Of a stretch of 64,000 nucleotides of DNA, positions 1 through 9,577 are shown in pieces; the stretch's first letter is position 1; every line of letters starts with the position of its first letter. Under the pieces are notes generated by a model that saw nothing but the letters and a program-made list of their open reading frames with translations, was not told where the DNA came from and did no database searches. The stretch is from Candidatus Mycobacterium methanotrophicum (lineage in GTDB: Bacteria > Actinomycetota > Actinomycetes > Mycobacteriales > Mycobacteriaceae): NCBI RefSeq assembly GCF_023515995.1, contig NZ_CP097320.1, forward strand, positions 2,046,001 to 2,110,000, in the 5' to 3' direction. The translations under genes were made by a program, and so were the position numbers.

Positions 1-534
1 GGTTTTACGCAGTTCCCCGCGCAAGGACTCGCTGAACGTGTTGACGAACGCTTTGCTGGCCGCATACGTCGCGTTGTAGGGGATGGGTGAATTGCCTGCT
101 GCCGAACCGGAAATCAAGATACCGCCGGCCTTTCGCTCGATCATCCCGGGCAGCACCGCGAGCACGAGATCGTGCACGGCGATCGCGTTTAGCTGTACCT
201 GTGCTCTTTCCACCGCTACGTCGAGTGTCGAGACCGGACCGAAGGTCGCAGTGCCTGCGTTGGCGCACAGGACCGAGACGTTGCGAGTTGCCAACTCGTC
301 GACCAGTTTCGCGCGTTCCGCCGGATCGGCGAGGTCGGCCGGGCGTACCTCGACGGCCACCCCGTAACTGTCGGTCAGACGGTCGGCCAGGGTGCTGAGA
401 ACGTCCTCGCGCCGCGCGGTGACGATCAGGCTGTGGCCGCGCGCGGCCAGTTCGGTGGCCAGTGCTTCGCCGATGTTTTGCGAGGCTCCGGTGACAACGG
501 CGCGAGCGTCGGGGCTGGGCGCGGGTAGTGGCAT
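1..534 (-). CDS. Short-chain dehydrogenase/reductase (3' end cut off by window edge)
   Basis: The ATG at 534 opens a frame of 178 codons that leaves the window without a stop. The N-terminal VVTGASQNIGEALA is the Rossmann glycine-rich cofactor motif (TGxxxGxG-type, with N in place of one Gly), CANAG near residue 88 is the NNAG-type motif, and YAASK near the cut is the catalytic YxxxK, preceded by the serine of ISGSAAG. It is therefore an NAD(P)-dependent oxidoreductase of the classical SDR family, matching the Rv2509 position. The substrate cannot be read from the sequence. It is divergent from the MFS gene at 624, with an 89-bp shared spacer. The family assignment is firm; the exact role is unknown. 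Confidence 0.85.
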   Translation of the reverse strand, partial: MPLPAPSPDARAVVTGASQNIGEALATELAARGHSLIVTARREDVLSTLADRLTDSYGVAVEVRPADLADPAERAKLVDELATRNVSVLCANAGTATFGPVSTLDVAVERAQVQLNAIAVHDLVLAVLPGMIERKAGGILISGSAAGNSPIPYNATYAASKAFVNTFSESLRGELRKT

Positions 535-623
535 GGGCCAATCGTAGACAGGCGCCAGAAGCCGGTCGGAAGCGCGGCGAAGCCGGGCGCACCGGGTCGG
601 CGACCCGTCGTTAGAGTCGGAGC

Positions 624-1952
624 ATGGGCAACCCGGGGTCGGGTTCGCGCAGATCCGAGCGATCCCGGGTGTTGACATGGGCACTGTGGGACACCGGTGC
701 TGCCGGACTGAGCGCGATCGTGGTGACGTTCGTGTTCTCCGTTTATCTGACCGGCAGCGTCGGTCAGGGGCTGCCCGGTGGTGCTCCGCCGGCGAGTTGG
801 CTGGGTCGCGCGCTCGCCGTCGCGGGAATGACCATCGCACTGCTGGCGCCGCTGATCGGCGTGTGGGTCGAGGACCCGCACCGGCGACGCGTGGCCCTGA
901 CCGTGCTGACCGGCCTGGCCGTGGCATTAACGTGCGCGATGAGCTTGATCCGCGAGAGGCCGGGGTATTTGTGGCCGGGGTTGGCGCTCCTTGCCGCGAC
1001 AGCGGCGTGCGGTGATCTGGCCAGCGTTCCCTACAACGCGATGCTGCGACAGCTCTCGACGCCGCGAACCTCCGGCCGGATCTCCGGTTTCGGCTTGGCT
1101 GCGGGATTCATGGGCAGCGTCGGTTTGCTGCTGGTGGTCTACTTCGGCTTCATCTCTGGTAGCGGGTCCACCCGCGGGTTGCTGCATCTGTCCCCTAGCG
1201 ACGGCATGAACGTCCGGACGGCGATGCTGGTTGCCGGCGGGTGGTTAGCGGTGTTCGCGCTGCCGCTGCTGCTGAGGGCGCGCCTGCTGCCTTCGGTTGG
1301 CGAGGTCGCGCCTCCGACGGGAGGCTTGCTGGGCGGTTACCGCAAGTTATGGACCGAACTGTCCGCCGAATGGCGCCGGGATCGCAACCTGGTGTATTTC
1401 GTGGTGGCCAGCGCGGTCTTCAGGGATGGGCTGGCCGGCGTGTTCACCTTCGGCGGCGTCCTCGGGGTGAACGTGTACGGGATTTCACCGGCCGACGTGC
1501 TGATTTTCGGCGTGGCCGCGAGCGTGGTGGCGGCGCTTGGCGCGGTGGTCGGCGGGCTTGTCGATGACCGGATCGGATCGAAGCGGGTGATCACCGCATC
1601 ACTTGGCAGCATCATCGCGTTGTGTCTGACCATGATGACGTTGTCGGGTCCCCGCGCGTTCTGGCTGTGCGGGCTGCTGCTGTGCCTGTTTATCGGGCCG
1701 GCGCAGTCGTCGGCGCGCACGCTGCTGCTGAGGATGTCGCGAGACGGCAAGGAGGGGGTGGCCTTCGGCCTTTACACGATGACCGGACGTGCGGTGTCTT
1801 TCCTGGCGCCCTGGCTGTTTTCGGTGTTCGTCGACGTGTTCGGCGCGGTTCGCGCCGGCATCGCTGGGTTGTGTCTGGTCATGGGCGTCGGGCTGGTGGG
1901 CTTGCTGAGGGTGCACGCACCGCACCGAAGCCTCACCTCGACGGGCGTTTGA
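624..1952 (+). CDS. MFS transporter, UMF1/Atg22-like (Rv2508c-type)
   Basis: A 442-residue very hydrophobic protein with about 12 predicted membrane segments. The N-terminal WALWDTGAAGLSAIVVTF resembles the WALYDxANSAF signature of the UMF1 (Atg22-like) branch of the major facilitator superfamily. A charged cytoplasmic loop falls near residues 235-255 (YRKLWTELSAEWRRDRN) between the two six-helix halves, as usual for this family. The substrate is unknown. The ATG is preceded by a weak purine stretch (cggagc). It converges on the next gene with a 14-bp gap. The position matches the Rv2508c leucine/alanine-rich membrane protein. Confidence 0.8.
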   Translation: MGNPGSGSRRSERSRVLTWALWDTGAAGLSAIVVTFVFSVYLTGSVGQGLPGGAPPASWLGRALAVAGMTIALLAPLIGVWVEDPHRRRVALTVLTGLAVALTCAMSLIRERPGYLWPGLALLAATAACGDLASVPYNAMLRQLSTPRTSGRISGFGLAAGFMGSVGLLLVVYFGFISGSGSTRGLLHLSPSDGMNVRTAMLVAGGWLAVFALPLLLRARLLPSVGEVAPPTGGLLGGYRKLWTELSAEWRRDRNLVYFVVASAVFRDGLAGVFTFGGVLGVNVYGISPADVLIFGVAASVVAALGAVVGGLVDDRIGSKRVITASLGSIIALCLTMMTLSGPRAFWLCGLLLCLFIGPAQSSARTLLLRMSRDGKEGVAFGLYTMTGRAVSFLAPWLFSVFVDVFGAVRAGIAGLCLVMGVGLVGLLRVHAPHRSLTSTGV

Positions 1953-1966
1953 GCCCGAGAATCAGA

Positions 1967-2713
1967 TCAGCTCGAGCCGTTGCAGACGGTCAAGCCAACG
2001 CCGGTGCGCTCGCTGACCTCGACCCCGTCTACGGTCAGTGAGCAGGTGACATCGTGGCCGATATTGATGATCGTGATATTGGCCTTCGCGCTGCTCGACG
2101 CCGGCAGGCTGACTTCCTTGCTCCACGGCAACACGACGTTGAATTCGGTGTGCATCATCCCGTCGTTGTCCACATAGGTGATGCTGATTGCGTGACCTTC
2201 GCCGGTGACGCTGTAGCCCACGGCCTGCATCGCGCCCGCGTTGGTGGGCGACGTGGACGCGGTGCTGCTCGGCGCCGAGGTGCTGGGGGATGACGAGGGC
2301 GGCGTCGAGGTGGTCGACGCCGCGGTTGGTGAACTGGGCAGCGAGGGCACCTCGGTTTGCTTCCTCGCCGCGCCGTTGGCGATCACCAGGGCGACGACCA
2401 ATGCGGCAACCAGCAGCACCGCCAGGGCAGCTGCGATCCACAGCCAGCGCGGTGCTTTCGGCCGCCGCGACGGGGGTTCTCCCGATGGCTGATCTGGTGG
2501 AGTCTGACCGTGCACCCAGTACCGCGGGAACTTGTCGGTCGGATTGGTTGCATTCGAATTGGGCGCTGAACCGGGGTAGTACGAGGGCGGATAGACCGAC
2601 TGCCCGCTGTAAGCCGGGTCGGAGTACGGCGGGTAAGCCTGGCGTATTCGTTCGGTTTGCTCGGTCCCCTGCTGAGCTGAACGTGTGTGCTCGGACCGAC
2701 GCGGATCGCTCAT
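1967..2713 (-). CDS. Proline-rich single-pass membrane protein with MmpS-like C-terminal domain
   Basis: A 248-residue protein starting at the ATG at 2713 (an upstream in-frame start at 2785 would overlap bkaR). Residues 1-89 are a cytoplasmic Pro/Tyr-rich tail (PPYSDPAYSG, YPPSYYPG), 90-112 form one membrane helix, and 115-165 are a Ser/Thr/Pro linker. The last 85 residues (AVGYSVTGEGHAISITYVDN, LPWSKEVSLP, then a Cys and VDGVEV) carry the pattern of the MmpS extracellular domain (VxYxVxGxG, ITY, LPWS, ITVDG). It resembles an MmpS accessory protein, but no MmpL transporter lies nearby. M. tuberculosis Rv2507 occupies this position and is annotated only as a proline-rich membrane protein. The MmpS link is my inference from residue patterns. 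Confidence 0.8.
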   Translation of the reverse strand: MSDPRRSEHTRSAQQGTEQTERIRQAYPPYSDPAYSGQSVYPPSYYPGSAPNSNATNPTDKFPRYWVHGQTPPDQPSGEPPSRRPKAPRWLWIAAALAVLLVAALVVALVIANGAARKQTEVPSLPSSPTAASTTSTPPSSSPSTSAPSSTASTSPTNAGAMQAVGYSVTGEGHAISITYVDNDGMMHTEFNVVLPWSKEVSLPASSSAKANITIINIGHDVTCSLTVDGVEVSERTGVGLTVCNGSS

Positions 2714-2781
2714 GCCCACCTCATGCTGGCAGGGTACCTGCAGCTGATGGCGCTCGCCGCCGAGACATCGGCGGAGCGGCC

Positions 2782-3402
2782 TCACTGGCGCGCAGCGCCA
2801 ACGGTCAAGGCGGCGACCGTCATCGCCCGCATCACGGCCCGTGACCTCGCCGCTTTACCATCGGCGGGCTTGAGGCTGTGTTGAGTCGAGTTGAGCAGCC
2901 CGAATACCGCGTGGGCCATCAACCGCGCGTCGGTCTCGGCGAGCGTCGGCTCGAGCTCGCGCAGCACGCCCACCCAGCCCTCCACGTACTGGCGCTGCGC
3001 CCGACGTACCTGACGCTGCGCCGCGGCCGGTAAATGTGTCAGGTCACGGTCCTGGATACGGATGAGATCCGGTTCACCCAGAGCGAAGTCGAGGTGGAAG
3101 TCGATCAAGCCGTCCAGTGCCGCGGCGGCGTCGGCCTCGCGCGAGATGACCTCTCGTGCACCGGCGAGCAAACGGGTGCTGATCCCGACCAACAACTCGA
3201 CCAGCATCGACTCCTTGTTCGGGAAGTGCCGGTAGATCGCTGGGCCGCTGACCCCGGCTGCGGCGCCGATGTCTTCTAGTCGCACCGCCAGGAATCCACG
3301 TTCGGCGAACAGCCGCTCAGCCGCCGACAGGAGCCGCAAGCGGCGGTCCGATTTGCGTCGACTGCGGCGGCTGAGCGCCTCGGCCGGGGCAGACGCTGCC
3401 AT
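2782..3402 (-). CDS. bkaR: TetR-family repressor BkaR of branched-chain keto-acid catabolism
   Basis: A 206-residue TetR regulator. The helix-turn-helix lies near residues 27-65 (AERLFAERGF, LEDIGAAAGVSGPAIYRHF), followed by an all-helical ligand domain. I chose the ATG at 3402 because GGGAGGG lies 6-7 bases upstream; the in-frame starts at 3426 and 3435 have no such site and would approach the operator. It is divergent from accD1, across a long palindrome at 3436-3484. The M. tuberculosis counterpart Rv2506 is described as BkaR, repressor of the adjacent leucine/isoleucine catabolic operon, and the arrangement here agrees. The effector is probably an acyl-CoA or acid intermediate, which the sequence does not show. 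Confidence 0.9.
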   Translation of the reverse strand: MAASAPAEALSRRSRRKSDRRLRLLSAAERLFAERGFLAVRLEDIGAAAGVSGPAIYRHFPNKESMLVELLVGISTRLLAGAREVISREADAAAALDGLIDFHLDFALGEPDLIRIQDRDLTHLPAAAQRQVRRAQRQYVEGWVGVLRELEPTLAETDARLMAHAVFGLLNSTQHSLKPADGKAARSRAVMRAMTVAALTVGAARQ

Positions 3403-3435
3403 GACGGCCCTCCCGCGACAACGCATGCTGGACAC

Positions 3436-3484
3436 TTCGGTTAATCGCCACTAACGTATCACGAGTTAGTGATCATTAACCGAA
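3436..3484. promoter_or_regulatory. Probable BkaR operator: 20-bp imperfect inverted repeat with 9-bp spacer
   Basis: The left arm TTCGGTTAATCGCCACTAAC (3436-3455) and the reverse complement of the right arm (3465-3484) match at 17 of 20 positions, around a 9-bp spacer. It contains two nested dyads (TTAAT/ATTAA and CACTAAC/GTTAGTG). It sits between the divergent bkaR and accD1 starts, 33 bp from the first and 6 bp from the GTG of the second, so binding would block both promoters. Size and position fit a TetR operator occupied by two dimers. No Shine-Dalgarno sequence lies between the palindrome and accD1. Confidence 0.8.
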
Positions 3485-3490
3485 ATTGGC

Positions 3491-5050
3491 GTGCAACCGA
3501 TGGCTTCTCCCGGGGAAAACCGCGAAGCGCACCTGGCACTTGTCGCCCAGCTGCGCGACAAGCTGGCTGCGGCCGCCCTAGGCGGCCCGGAACGTGCCCG
3601 CACGCGCCACGTCGACCGCGGCAAACTGCTGCCCCGCGACCGAGTCGACGCCCTGCTCGATCCCGGCAGTCCGTTGCTCGAAATTGCGCCGTTGGCCGCC
3701 GACGGCATGTACGACGACGAGTGCCCCGGCGCAAGCATCATCACCGGCATCGGCCGAATTTCCGGGCGCGAGTGCATGATCGTGGCCAACGACGCAACGG
3801 TCAAAGGCGGTACCTACTACCCGATTACGGTAAAAAAACACCTGCGGGCCCAAGAGATCGCCGGCCAGAACCGGCTGCCCTGCATCTACCTCGTCGACTC
3901 CGGCGGCGCCTTCCTGCCACGCCAAGACGAGGTCTTTCCCGACCGCGAGCACTTCGGCCGGATCTTCTACAACCAGGCCAAACTCAGCTCCGAAGGCATT
4001 CCGCAGATCGCTGCCGTGCTCGGATCCTGCACCGCCGGCGGCGCTTACGTGCCGGCCATGAGCGACGAGGCGGTGATCGTCCGCAACCAGGGCACCATCT
4101 TCCTCGGCGGACCGCCGCTGGTGAAAGCCGCCACCGGCGAAGTGGTCACCGCCGAGGAGCTGGGCGGCGGCGATCTGCACTCCAAGACCTCGGGTGTCAC
4201 TGATCACCTCGCTCATGACGACCGAGACGCGTTGCGCATCATCCGGCGCATCGTCGCCACCCTGGGCCCACGCCAACCGCCCATTTGGGATGTGCGCCCA
4301 AGCGTGGATCCGATTGCCGACCAAAGCGAGATGTACGACGCCGTCCCCGTGGATTCGCGCATTCCCTACGACGTGCACGACGTCATCACACGACTCGTCG
4401 ACGGGGGCGAATTCGGCGAGTTCAAGGCCGAGTACGGCAGCACGCTGGTCACCGGCTTCGCACGAATTCACGGCCACCCGGTCGGGATTGTCGCCAACAA
4501 TGGCGTGCTGTTCAGCGAATCCGCGCTCAAGGGAGCGCATTTCATCGAATTGTGCGACAAGCGGTTGGTGCCGCTGTTGTTCTTGCAGAACATATCCGGG
4601 TTCATGGTGGGCCGCGACTATGAGGCCGGCGGAATCGCAAAACACGGTGCCAAGATGGTGACCGCGGTCGCCTGCGCGCGGGTACCCAAGCTCACCGTGG
4701 TCATCGGCGGGTCCTACGGTGCGGGGAACTACTCGATGTGCGGACGGGCGTATTCACCACGCTTCCTATGGATGTGGCCAAACGCGCGGATCTCGGTGAT
4801 GGGTGGCGAGCAAGCCGCATCGGTGTTGGCGACCGTGCGCGGGGAGATGAGCGCTGAGGAGGAAGAGGCGTTCAAGGCGCCGATCCGCGCTCAGTACGAG
4901 CAGCAGGGCAAACCGTACTATTCGACCGCCCGGCTCTGGGACGACGGGGTGATCGACCCAGCTGACACCAGAACTGTTGTAGGTCTTGCGCTTTCGGTTG
5001 TGGCGAACGCGCCTGTCGAGCCAGTCTCCTACGGCGTCTTCCGGATGTGA
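3491..5050 (+). CDS. accD1: Acyl-CoA carboxylase carboxyltransferase (3-methylcrotonyl-CoA carboxylase beta type)
   Basis: A 519-residue two-lobed crotonase-fold carboxyltransferase, which transfers CO2 from carboxybiotin to an acyl-CoA. The first lobe contains [16 protein letters not shown] and [13 protein letters not shown]; the second contains the [16 protein letters not shown] signature. These resemble methylcrotonyl-CoA carboxylase beta subunits, which act in leucine breakdown; M. tuberculosis AccD1 pairs with AccA1 in that role. Start: GTG 3491 or ATG 3500, neither with a ribosome binding site, so the message may be leaderless. The stop overlaps accA1 as GTGA. It is the first gene of the operon here, whereas in M. 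tuberculosis fadD35-scoA-scoB intervene. Confidence 0.92.
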   Translation: MQPMASPGENREAHLALVAQLRDKLAAAALGGPERARTRHVDRGKLLPRDRVDALLDPGSPLLEIAPLAADGMYDDECPGASIITGIGRISGRECMIVANDATVKGGTYYPITVKKHLRAQEIAGQNRLPCIYLVDSGGAFLPRQDEVFPDREHFGRIFYNQAKLSSEGIPQIAAVLGSCTAGGAYVPAMSDEAVIVRNQGTIFLGGPPLVKAATGEVVTAEELGGGDLHSKTSGVTDHLAHDDRDALRIIRRIVATLGPRQPPIWDVRPSVDPIADQSEMYDAVPVDSRIPYDVHDVITRLVDGGEFGEFKAEYGSTLVTGFARIHGHPVGIVANNGVLFSESALKGAHFIELCDKRLVPLLFLQNISGFMVGRDYEAGGIAKHGAKMVTAVACARVPKLTVVIGGSYGAGNYSMCGRAYSPRFLWMWPNARISVMGGEQAASVLATVRGEMSAEEEEAFKAPIRAQYEQQGKPYYSTARLWDDGVIDPADTRTVVGLALSVVANAPVEPVSYGVFRM

Positions 5051-7044
5051 ATGAGATGGTCTTCGATACCGTTCTGATCGCCAACCGCGGTGAGATCGCC
5101 GTCCGGGTGATGCGCACGCTGCAGGCGATGGGCATCCGGTCGGTTGCCGTCTACAGCGACGCTGACGCCAACGCACGCCATGTCGCCGAGGCCGACCTCG
5201 CCGTCGCAATCGGCCCGGCGCCCGCGCGCGACAGTTACCTCAACGCTCCGGCGGTCCTCGACGCGGCGGTGCGCACCGGTGCTCAGGCCGTTCACCCGGG
5301 CTACGGATTCCTCTCGGAGAACGCCGATTTCGCAGCTGCGCTGGTATCGGCGGGAATAACATTCATCGGTCCGCCGGTGGGCGCAATTCGCACCATGGGC
5401 GACAAGATTGCCGCCAAGGCCACGGTATCGGCATTCGGCGTGCCGGTCGTTCCGGGTATCGCGCGGCCGGGGCTCACCGACGACGAACTGATTGCGGCGG
5501 CCGAGGAGATCGGCTACCCGGTTGTGGTCAAACCCTCCGCCGGTGGCGGCGGCAAGGGCATGCGGATGGTCGATCGGGCGGCTGACCTGCGCGCCGCCCT
5601 GGTCAGTGCTCGCCGGGAATCGGCGGCTGCGTTCGGTGACGATGCGCTGTTTCTCGAGCGATTCGTGTCGCGTCCCAGACATATCGAAGTTCAGGTGCTG
5701 GCCGACGCGTATGGCGATGTAGTGCACCTGGGCGAGCGGGAGTGCAGCCTGCAGCGGCGGCACCAGAAGGTGGTCGAAGAGGCGCCGTCACCGCTGTTGG
5801 ACGATGCGACCCGGGCCCGAATCGGTGCAGCCGCGTGCGATACCGCCCGCAGCGTCGATTACACCGGGGCCGGCACGGTGGAGTTCATCGTCTCGGCTGA
5901 CCGGCCCGACGAGTTCTTCTTCATGGAAATGAACACCCGGCTACAGGTCGAGCATCCGGTCACCGAGATGGTGACAGGCTGGGATCTGGTCGAATGGCAA
6001 ATCCGGATCGCCGCGGGGGAGAAGCTGACCATCGGTCAGGCTGATATCGCGTTGCAGGGGCACGCGATCGAAGCGCGGGTCTACGCCGAGGATCCAGCGC
6101 ACGGCTTCCTGCCCACCGGCGGCGATGTGCTGGCATTGATGGAGCCGGGTGCGCCGGGCGTGCGGGTCGACTCAGGGCTGTCCACCGGGATGGTCGTCGG
6201 CAGCGACTACGACCCGATGCTGGCCAAGGTGATCGCGCACGGCGCGGATCGGGCGGCCGCGCTGCGCACCCTCGATCGGGCGCTGGCCGAAACAGCGGTG
6301 CTCGGCGTGGTCACCAATGTCGGGTTCGCCCGGTTCCTGCTGGCCGATCCCGACGTGATCGCCGGTCGGCTCGACACCGGGCTCTTGGACCGACGGGCAC
6401 GCGATTTCGTCGCCGCGGCGGCTACTGATGCACAATTCATCGCTGCGGCGGCATTCCGTTGGTCACAGCTGCGTCCGGCGCCCGGCGCCGACCTGTGGGA
6501 GGTGCCGTCCGGCTGGCGCGTCGGGACCAACGCGCCGGTGAGTATCCGGCTGCGGGCGGGCGAGCGCACCGATCACGTACACATCACCGGTGCCCAGGGA
6601 TCTGCCGAAGTTCGCATCGAGGAGGGCGAACCCCATTCGCTGCAGGCCTATCTAACCGGTAACCGGCTAACGGTGACGCTGGATGGGCTGCGCACCGACT
6701 ACACCGTTGCCACGGCCGGCGGCAAGATCTGGTTGGCCGCCGCGGGCGTCACCGCGGTGCTCGACGAGGTTCGCGAGGCGCCGCTGCGCCCGGACGCCGA
6801 GCGCAGCGGCGACGCCGAATTGACCAGCCCGATGCCTGGGACAGTCGTAGCGGTGGACATCGAGGATGGGGCCGACATAGCGGCGGGCGCCGTCGTGGTC
6901 ACCGTCGAGGCGATGAAGATGGAGCACGCGCTGGCAGCGTCCGTCGACGGCGTGGTTGAACTTCTGGTCGCTGTCGGCGACCAGGTCAAGGTCGGCCAGA
7001 CGCTGGCCCGAATCACCGTGAAAACGAAAGTCGAACAGGCATGA
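5047..7044 (+). CDS. accA1: Acyl-CoA carboxylase biotin carboxylase/biotin carrier subunit
   Basis: A 665-residue alpha chain. The N-terminal biotin carboxylase domain begins [19 protein letters not shown]-grasp motifs [14 protein letters not shown] and [14 protein letters not shown] follow, and the C-terminal carrier domain has EAMKMEH with biotinylated Lys at about residue 624. It carboxylates biotin with ATP and bicarbonate and delivers it to AccD1. The GTG start at 5047 overlaps the accD1 stop by 4 bases (ATG 5056 is an alternative) and the ATGA at its end overlaps fadE19. The pairing with accD1, an acyl-CoA dehydrogenase and a lyase points to 3-methylcrotonyl-CoA carboxylase of leucine catabolism. 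Confidence 0.93.
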   Translation: MNEMVFDTVLIANRGEIAVRVMRTLQAMGIRSVAVYSDADANARHVAEADLAVAIGPAPARDSYLNAPAVLDAAVRTGAQAVHPGYGFLSENADFAAALVSAGITFIGPPVGAIRTMGDKIAAKATVSAFGVPVVPGIARPGLTDDELIAAAEEIGYPVVVKPSAGGGGKGMRMVDRAADLRAALVSARRESAAAFGDDALFLERFVSRPRHIEVQVLADAYGDVVHLGERECSLQRRHQKVVEEAPSPLLDDATRARIGAAACDTARSVDYTGAGTVEFIVSADRPDEFFFMEMNTRLQVEHPVTEMVTGWDLVEWQIRIAAGEKLTIGQADIALQGHAIEARVYAEDPAHGFLPTGGDVLALMEPGAPGVRVDSGLSTGMVVGSDYDPMLAKVIAHGADRAAALRTLDRALAETAVLGVVTNVGFARFLLADPDVIAGRLDTGLLDRRARDFVAAAATDAQFIAAAAFRWSQLRPAPGADLWEVPSGWRVGTNAPVSIRLRAGERTDHVHITGAQGSAEVRIEEGEPHSLQAYLTGNRLTVTLDGLRTDYTVATAGGKIWLAAAGVTAVLDEVREAPLRPDAERSGDAELTSPMPGTVVAVDIEDGADIAAGAVVVTVEAMKMEHALAASVDGVVELLVAVGDQVKVGQTLARITVKTKVEQA

Positions 7045-8201
7045 CTAATTTTGTGGCGACCGGGATGCTTCCCGACGAGTACCAACAATTGACCAAGACG
7101 GTTCGCGACTTCGCCCGGAGCGTCGTCGCGCCGGTGGCCGCGCAGCACGACGCCGAGCACTCGTTCCCATACGAGGTGGTCGCCGGGATGGCCGAGATGG
7201 GCTTATTCGGCCTTCCCTTCCCCGAAGAGTTCGGCGGGATGGGCGGCGACTACTTCGCCCTATGCCTGGCCCTGGAGGAACTGGGCAAGGTCGACCAGAG
7301 CGTCGCGATCACCTTGGAAGCCGGTGTTTCGCTGGGCGCCATGCCCGTATACCGGTTCGGCACCGACGCGCAGAAGCGAGAATGGCTGCCGCAGTTGGCA
7401 AGTGGTCGCGCCTTAGGCTCGTTTGGGCTGACCGAGCCCGACGGCGGCACCGACGCCGGCGCCACCAAGACCACCGCGCATCTCCACGACGGTCATTGGG
7501 TGATCAACGGTTCCAAGCAGTTCATCACCAACTCCGGTACCGACATCACCAAGCTGGTGACGGTCACCGCGGTCACCGGCCAGCGGGAGGGCAAAAAGGA
7601 GATCTCGTCGATCCTGGTGCCGGTACCCACGCCGGGGTTCACCGTGGAGCCGGCCTACAGCAAGGTCGGCTGGAACGCCTCCGATACCCATCCGCTGAGC
7701 TTAGACGACGTGCGCGTGCCCCAGGAGAACCTCCTCGGCGAACGGGGTCGCGGCTATGCCAACTTCCTGCGCATCCTCGACGAGGGCCGCATCGCGATCG
7801 CCGCATTGGCATGCGGAGCCGCGCAGGGTTGCGTCGACGAAAGTGTCAAGTACGCAACAGAACGCGAAGCGTTTGGTCAACCGATCGGCCGGTATCAGTC
7901 CATCGCATTCACCATCGCGCGGATGGAGGCTCGTGCTCACACCGCTCGCACCGCCTACTACGACGCCGCGGCGCTGATGTTGGCCGGCAAGCCGTTCAAG
8001 AAGCAGGCGGCGATCGCCAAGTTGGTGGCCAGTGAGGCGGCGATGGACAACGCGCGTGATGCCACCCAAATCCACGGCGGCTACGGGTTCATGAACGAGT
8101 TCACGGTCGCCCGTCACTACCGGGACAGCAAGATCCTCGAGATCGGTGAGGGCACCACCGAAGTGCAGTTGATGGTGATCGCTCGAGAGGTGGGGCTGTG
8201 A
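7041..8201 (+). CDS. fadE19: Acyl-CoA dehydrogenase (isovaleryl/short branched-chain type)
   Basis: A 386-residue FAD flavoenzyme of standard acyl-CoA dehydrogenase length. Visible are the FAD-binding [17 protein letters not shown] and [10 protein letters not shown], the substrate-binding [18 protein letters not shown] region, and the C-terminal signature [24 protein letters not shown] cut short here at its core, followed by [10 protein letters not shown]. It should introduce the alpha-beta double bond into isovaleryl-CoA or 2-methylbutyryl-CoA; substrate assignment rests on the operon. ATGA overlap with accA1 and GTGA overlap with the next gene indicate coupled translation. Confidence 0.9.
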   Translation: MTNFVATGMLPDEYQQLTKTVRDFARSVVAPVAAQHDAEHSFPYEVVAGMAEMGLFGLPFPEEFGGMGGDYFALCLALEELGKVDQSVAITLEAGVSLGAMPVYRFGTDAQKREWLPQLASGRALGSFGLTEPDGGTDAGATKTTAHLHDGHWVINGSKQFITNSGTDITKLVTVTAVTGQREGKKEISSILVPVPTPGFTVEPAYSKVGWNASDTHPLSLDDVRVPQENLLGERGRGYANFLRILDEGRIAIAALACGAAQGCVDESVKYATEREAFGQPIGRYQSIAFTIARMEARAHTARTAYYDAAALMLAGKPFKKQAAIAKLVASEAAMDNARDATQIHGGYGFMNEFTVARHYRDSKILEIGEGTTEVQLMVIAREVGL

Positions 8202-8692
8202 GTGACGAGGAGCGCGCAATCCTCCAGCGCGGGTTATGGTTCGAAGAATTCGATACCGGTGTGCGGTACCTGCATCGCCCCGGACGGACCGTCACCGAAG
8301 CAGATAATGTGTTGTTCACGACTTTGACCATGAATACCCAAGCACTGCACCTTGATGCCGCGTTCTCCGATGCGCTGCCGCCGTTCAATCAGCGGTTGGT
8401 GAACTCGATGTTCACCCTGTCCACCCTGGTCGGATTATCGGTCGCCCAGCTGACCCAAGGCACCATCGTGGGCAACCTCGGCTTCTCTGAGATCGCGTTT
8501 CCCAAGCCGCTGTTCCATGGCGACACGCTGTACGCCGAGACTGTGATCACCGACAAGCGGGCATCCAAGAGCCGTCCGGGGGAGGGCATCGTGACCTTCG
8601 CCCATACCGGTCGAAATCAGCACGGCGACGTTGTCGCCACTGCGAGCCGCAAGACCATGGTGCGGATGCGGCCGGCCGAGGCCAACGACTGA
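8198..8692 (+). CDS. MaoC-family (R)-enoyl-CoA hydratase
   Basis: A 164-residue hot-dog-fold hydratase. The segment FEEFDTGVRYLHRPGRTVTEADN is the MaoC dehydratase opening, and DALPPFNQRLVNSMFTLST with GNLGFSEIAFPKPLFHGDTL includes the conserved substrate-tunnel residues. The M. tuberculosis counterpart Rv2499c has been reported as a hydratase working with the CitE-like lyase in itaconate and leucine catabolism (methylglutaconyl-CoA or itaconyl-CoA hydration); I transfer that role by position. The GTG start overlaps the fadE19 stop (GTGA), and the stop shares one base with the citE ATG. Confidence 0.87.
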   Translation: MSDEERAILQRGLWFEEFDTGVRYLHRPGRTVTEADNVLFTTLTMNTQALHLDAAFSDALPPFNQRLVNSMFTLSTLVGLSVAQLTQGTIVGNLGFSEIAFPKPLFHGDTLYAETVITDKRASKSRPGEGIVTFAHTGRNQHGDVVATASRKTMVRMRPAEAND

Positions 8693-9510
8693 TGGGGGTG
8701 CAAAATCCCGGGCCCGCATGGCTCTTCTGTCCGGCTGACCGTCCTGAGCGCTACGAAAAAGCCGCGGCCGCAGCCGATATCGTGATCCTCGACCTCGAGG
8801 ACGGATGCGCCGCCGCCGACCGGCCTGCTGCCCGCAAAGCGCTCGTCGACGTTCAACTCGACCCGGCCCGCACGGTGGTGCGGGTCAACCAGTTCGGCAC
8901 CGCCGACCAGCAACTTGACCTGGAGGCCCTCAAGCGCACTGGTTATGACACCGTGATGGTTCCCAAATGCGAAGCGCCAGAACATGTCACAGCGTTGGTG
9001 CCGTTGCGCGTCATCGTACTGGTCGAATCCCCGATGGGCGCCCTCGCCGTCACCGGGATGGTATCGGTGGACAACGCCGTCGCGGTGATGTGGGGCGCTG
9101 AGGATTTGTTCGCGGTGCTCGGCGGCACTGCCAACCGCTACCCGGACGGGACGTACCGTGAGGTGGCCCATCACGTCCGCTCGCAATCGCTGTTGGCTGC
9201 TAAGGCGCACGGTCGGCTCGCCCTGGATTCGGTCTATCTCGACATCAAAGATCTCGACGGACTGCGCGCCGAAGTCGACGACGCGGTTGCCGTGGGCTTC
9301 GACGCCAAAGTTGCTATCCACCCAACCCAGCTACCGGTTATCCGGGCTGGCTATGCGCCCTCGGCCGACCAGGTGCAATGGGCACGACACGTTCTTGCTG
9401 CAGCCGCCGGTGAACGAGGTGTCTTCGCATTTGAGGGCATAATGGTTGATGCGCCCGTGTTACGGCGAGCCGAGCGAATTGTGCGGTTGGCGGCTGACGT
9501 CAGCTCGTAG
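8692..9510 (+). CDS. citE: CitE-like beta-hydroxyacyl-CoA lyase
   Basis: A 272-residue TIM-barrel lyase of the HpcH/HpaI-CitE family. Signatures are DIVILDLEDGCAAADRPAAR, the Arg-Val-Asn strand VVRVNQFGT, the metal-binding Glu of VLVESPMGA, the Asp of MWGAEDLFAVLGG, and the C-terminal AIHPTQLPVI. It stands alone, without citrate lyase alpha or gamma subunits, so it is not part of citrate lyase. M. tuberculosis Rv2498c at this position cleaves citramalyl-CoA and HMG-CoA, finishing itaconate and leucine degradation. It is followed by a 67-bp spacer before bkdA. Confidence 0.9.
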   Translation: MGVQNPGPAWLFCPADRPERYEKAAAAADIVILDLEDGCAAADRPAARKALVDVQLDPARTVVRVNQFGTADQQLDLEALKRTGYDTVMVPKCEAPEHVTALVPLRVIVLVESPMGALAVTGMVSVDNAVAVMWGAEDLFAVLGGTANRYPDGTYREVAHHVRSQSLLAAKAHGRLALDSVYLDIKDLDGLRAEVDDAVAVGFDAKVAIHPTQLPVIRAGYAPSADQVQWARHVLAAAAGERGVFAFEGIMVDAPVLRRAERIVRLAADVSS

Positions 9511-9577
9511 GCATCCGCGCTCTTCGGGTTTGCTCTGACCCGCCGCACACCTGCGCCGGCTGTTGGTTGGAGGCAGG

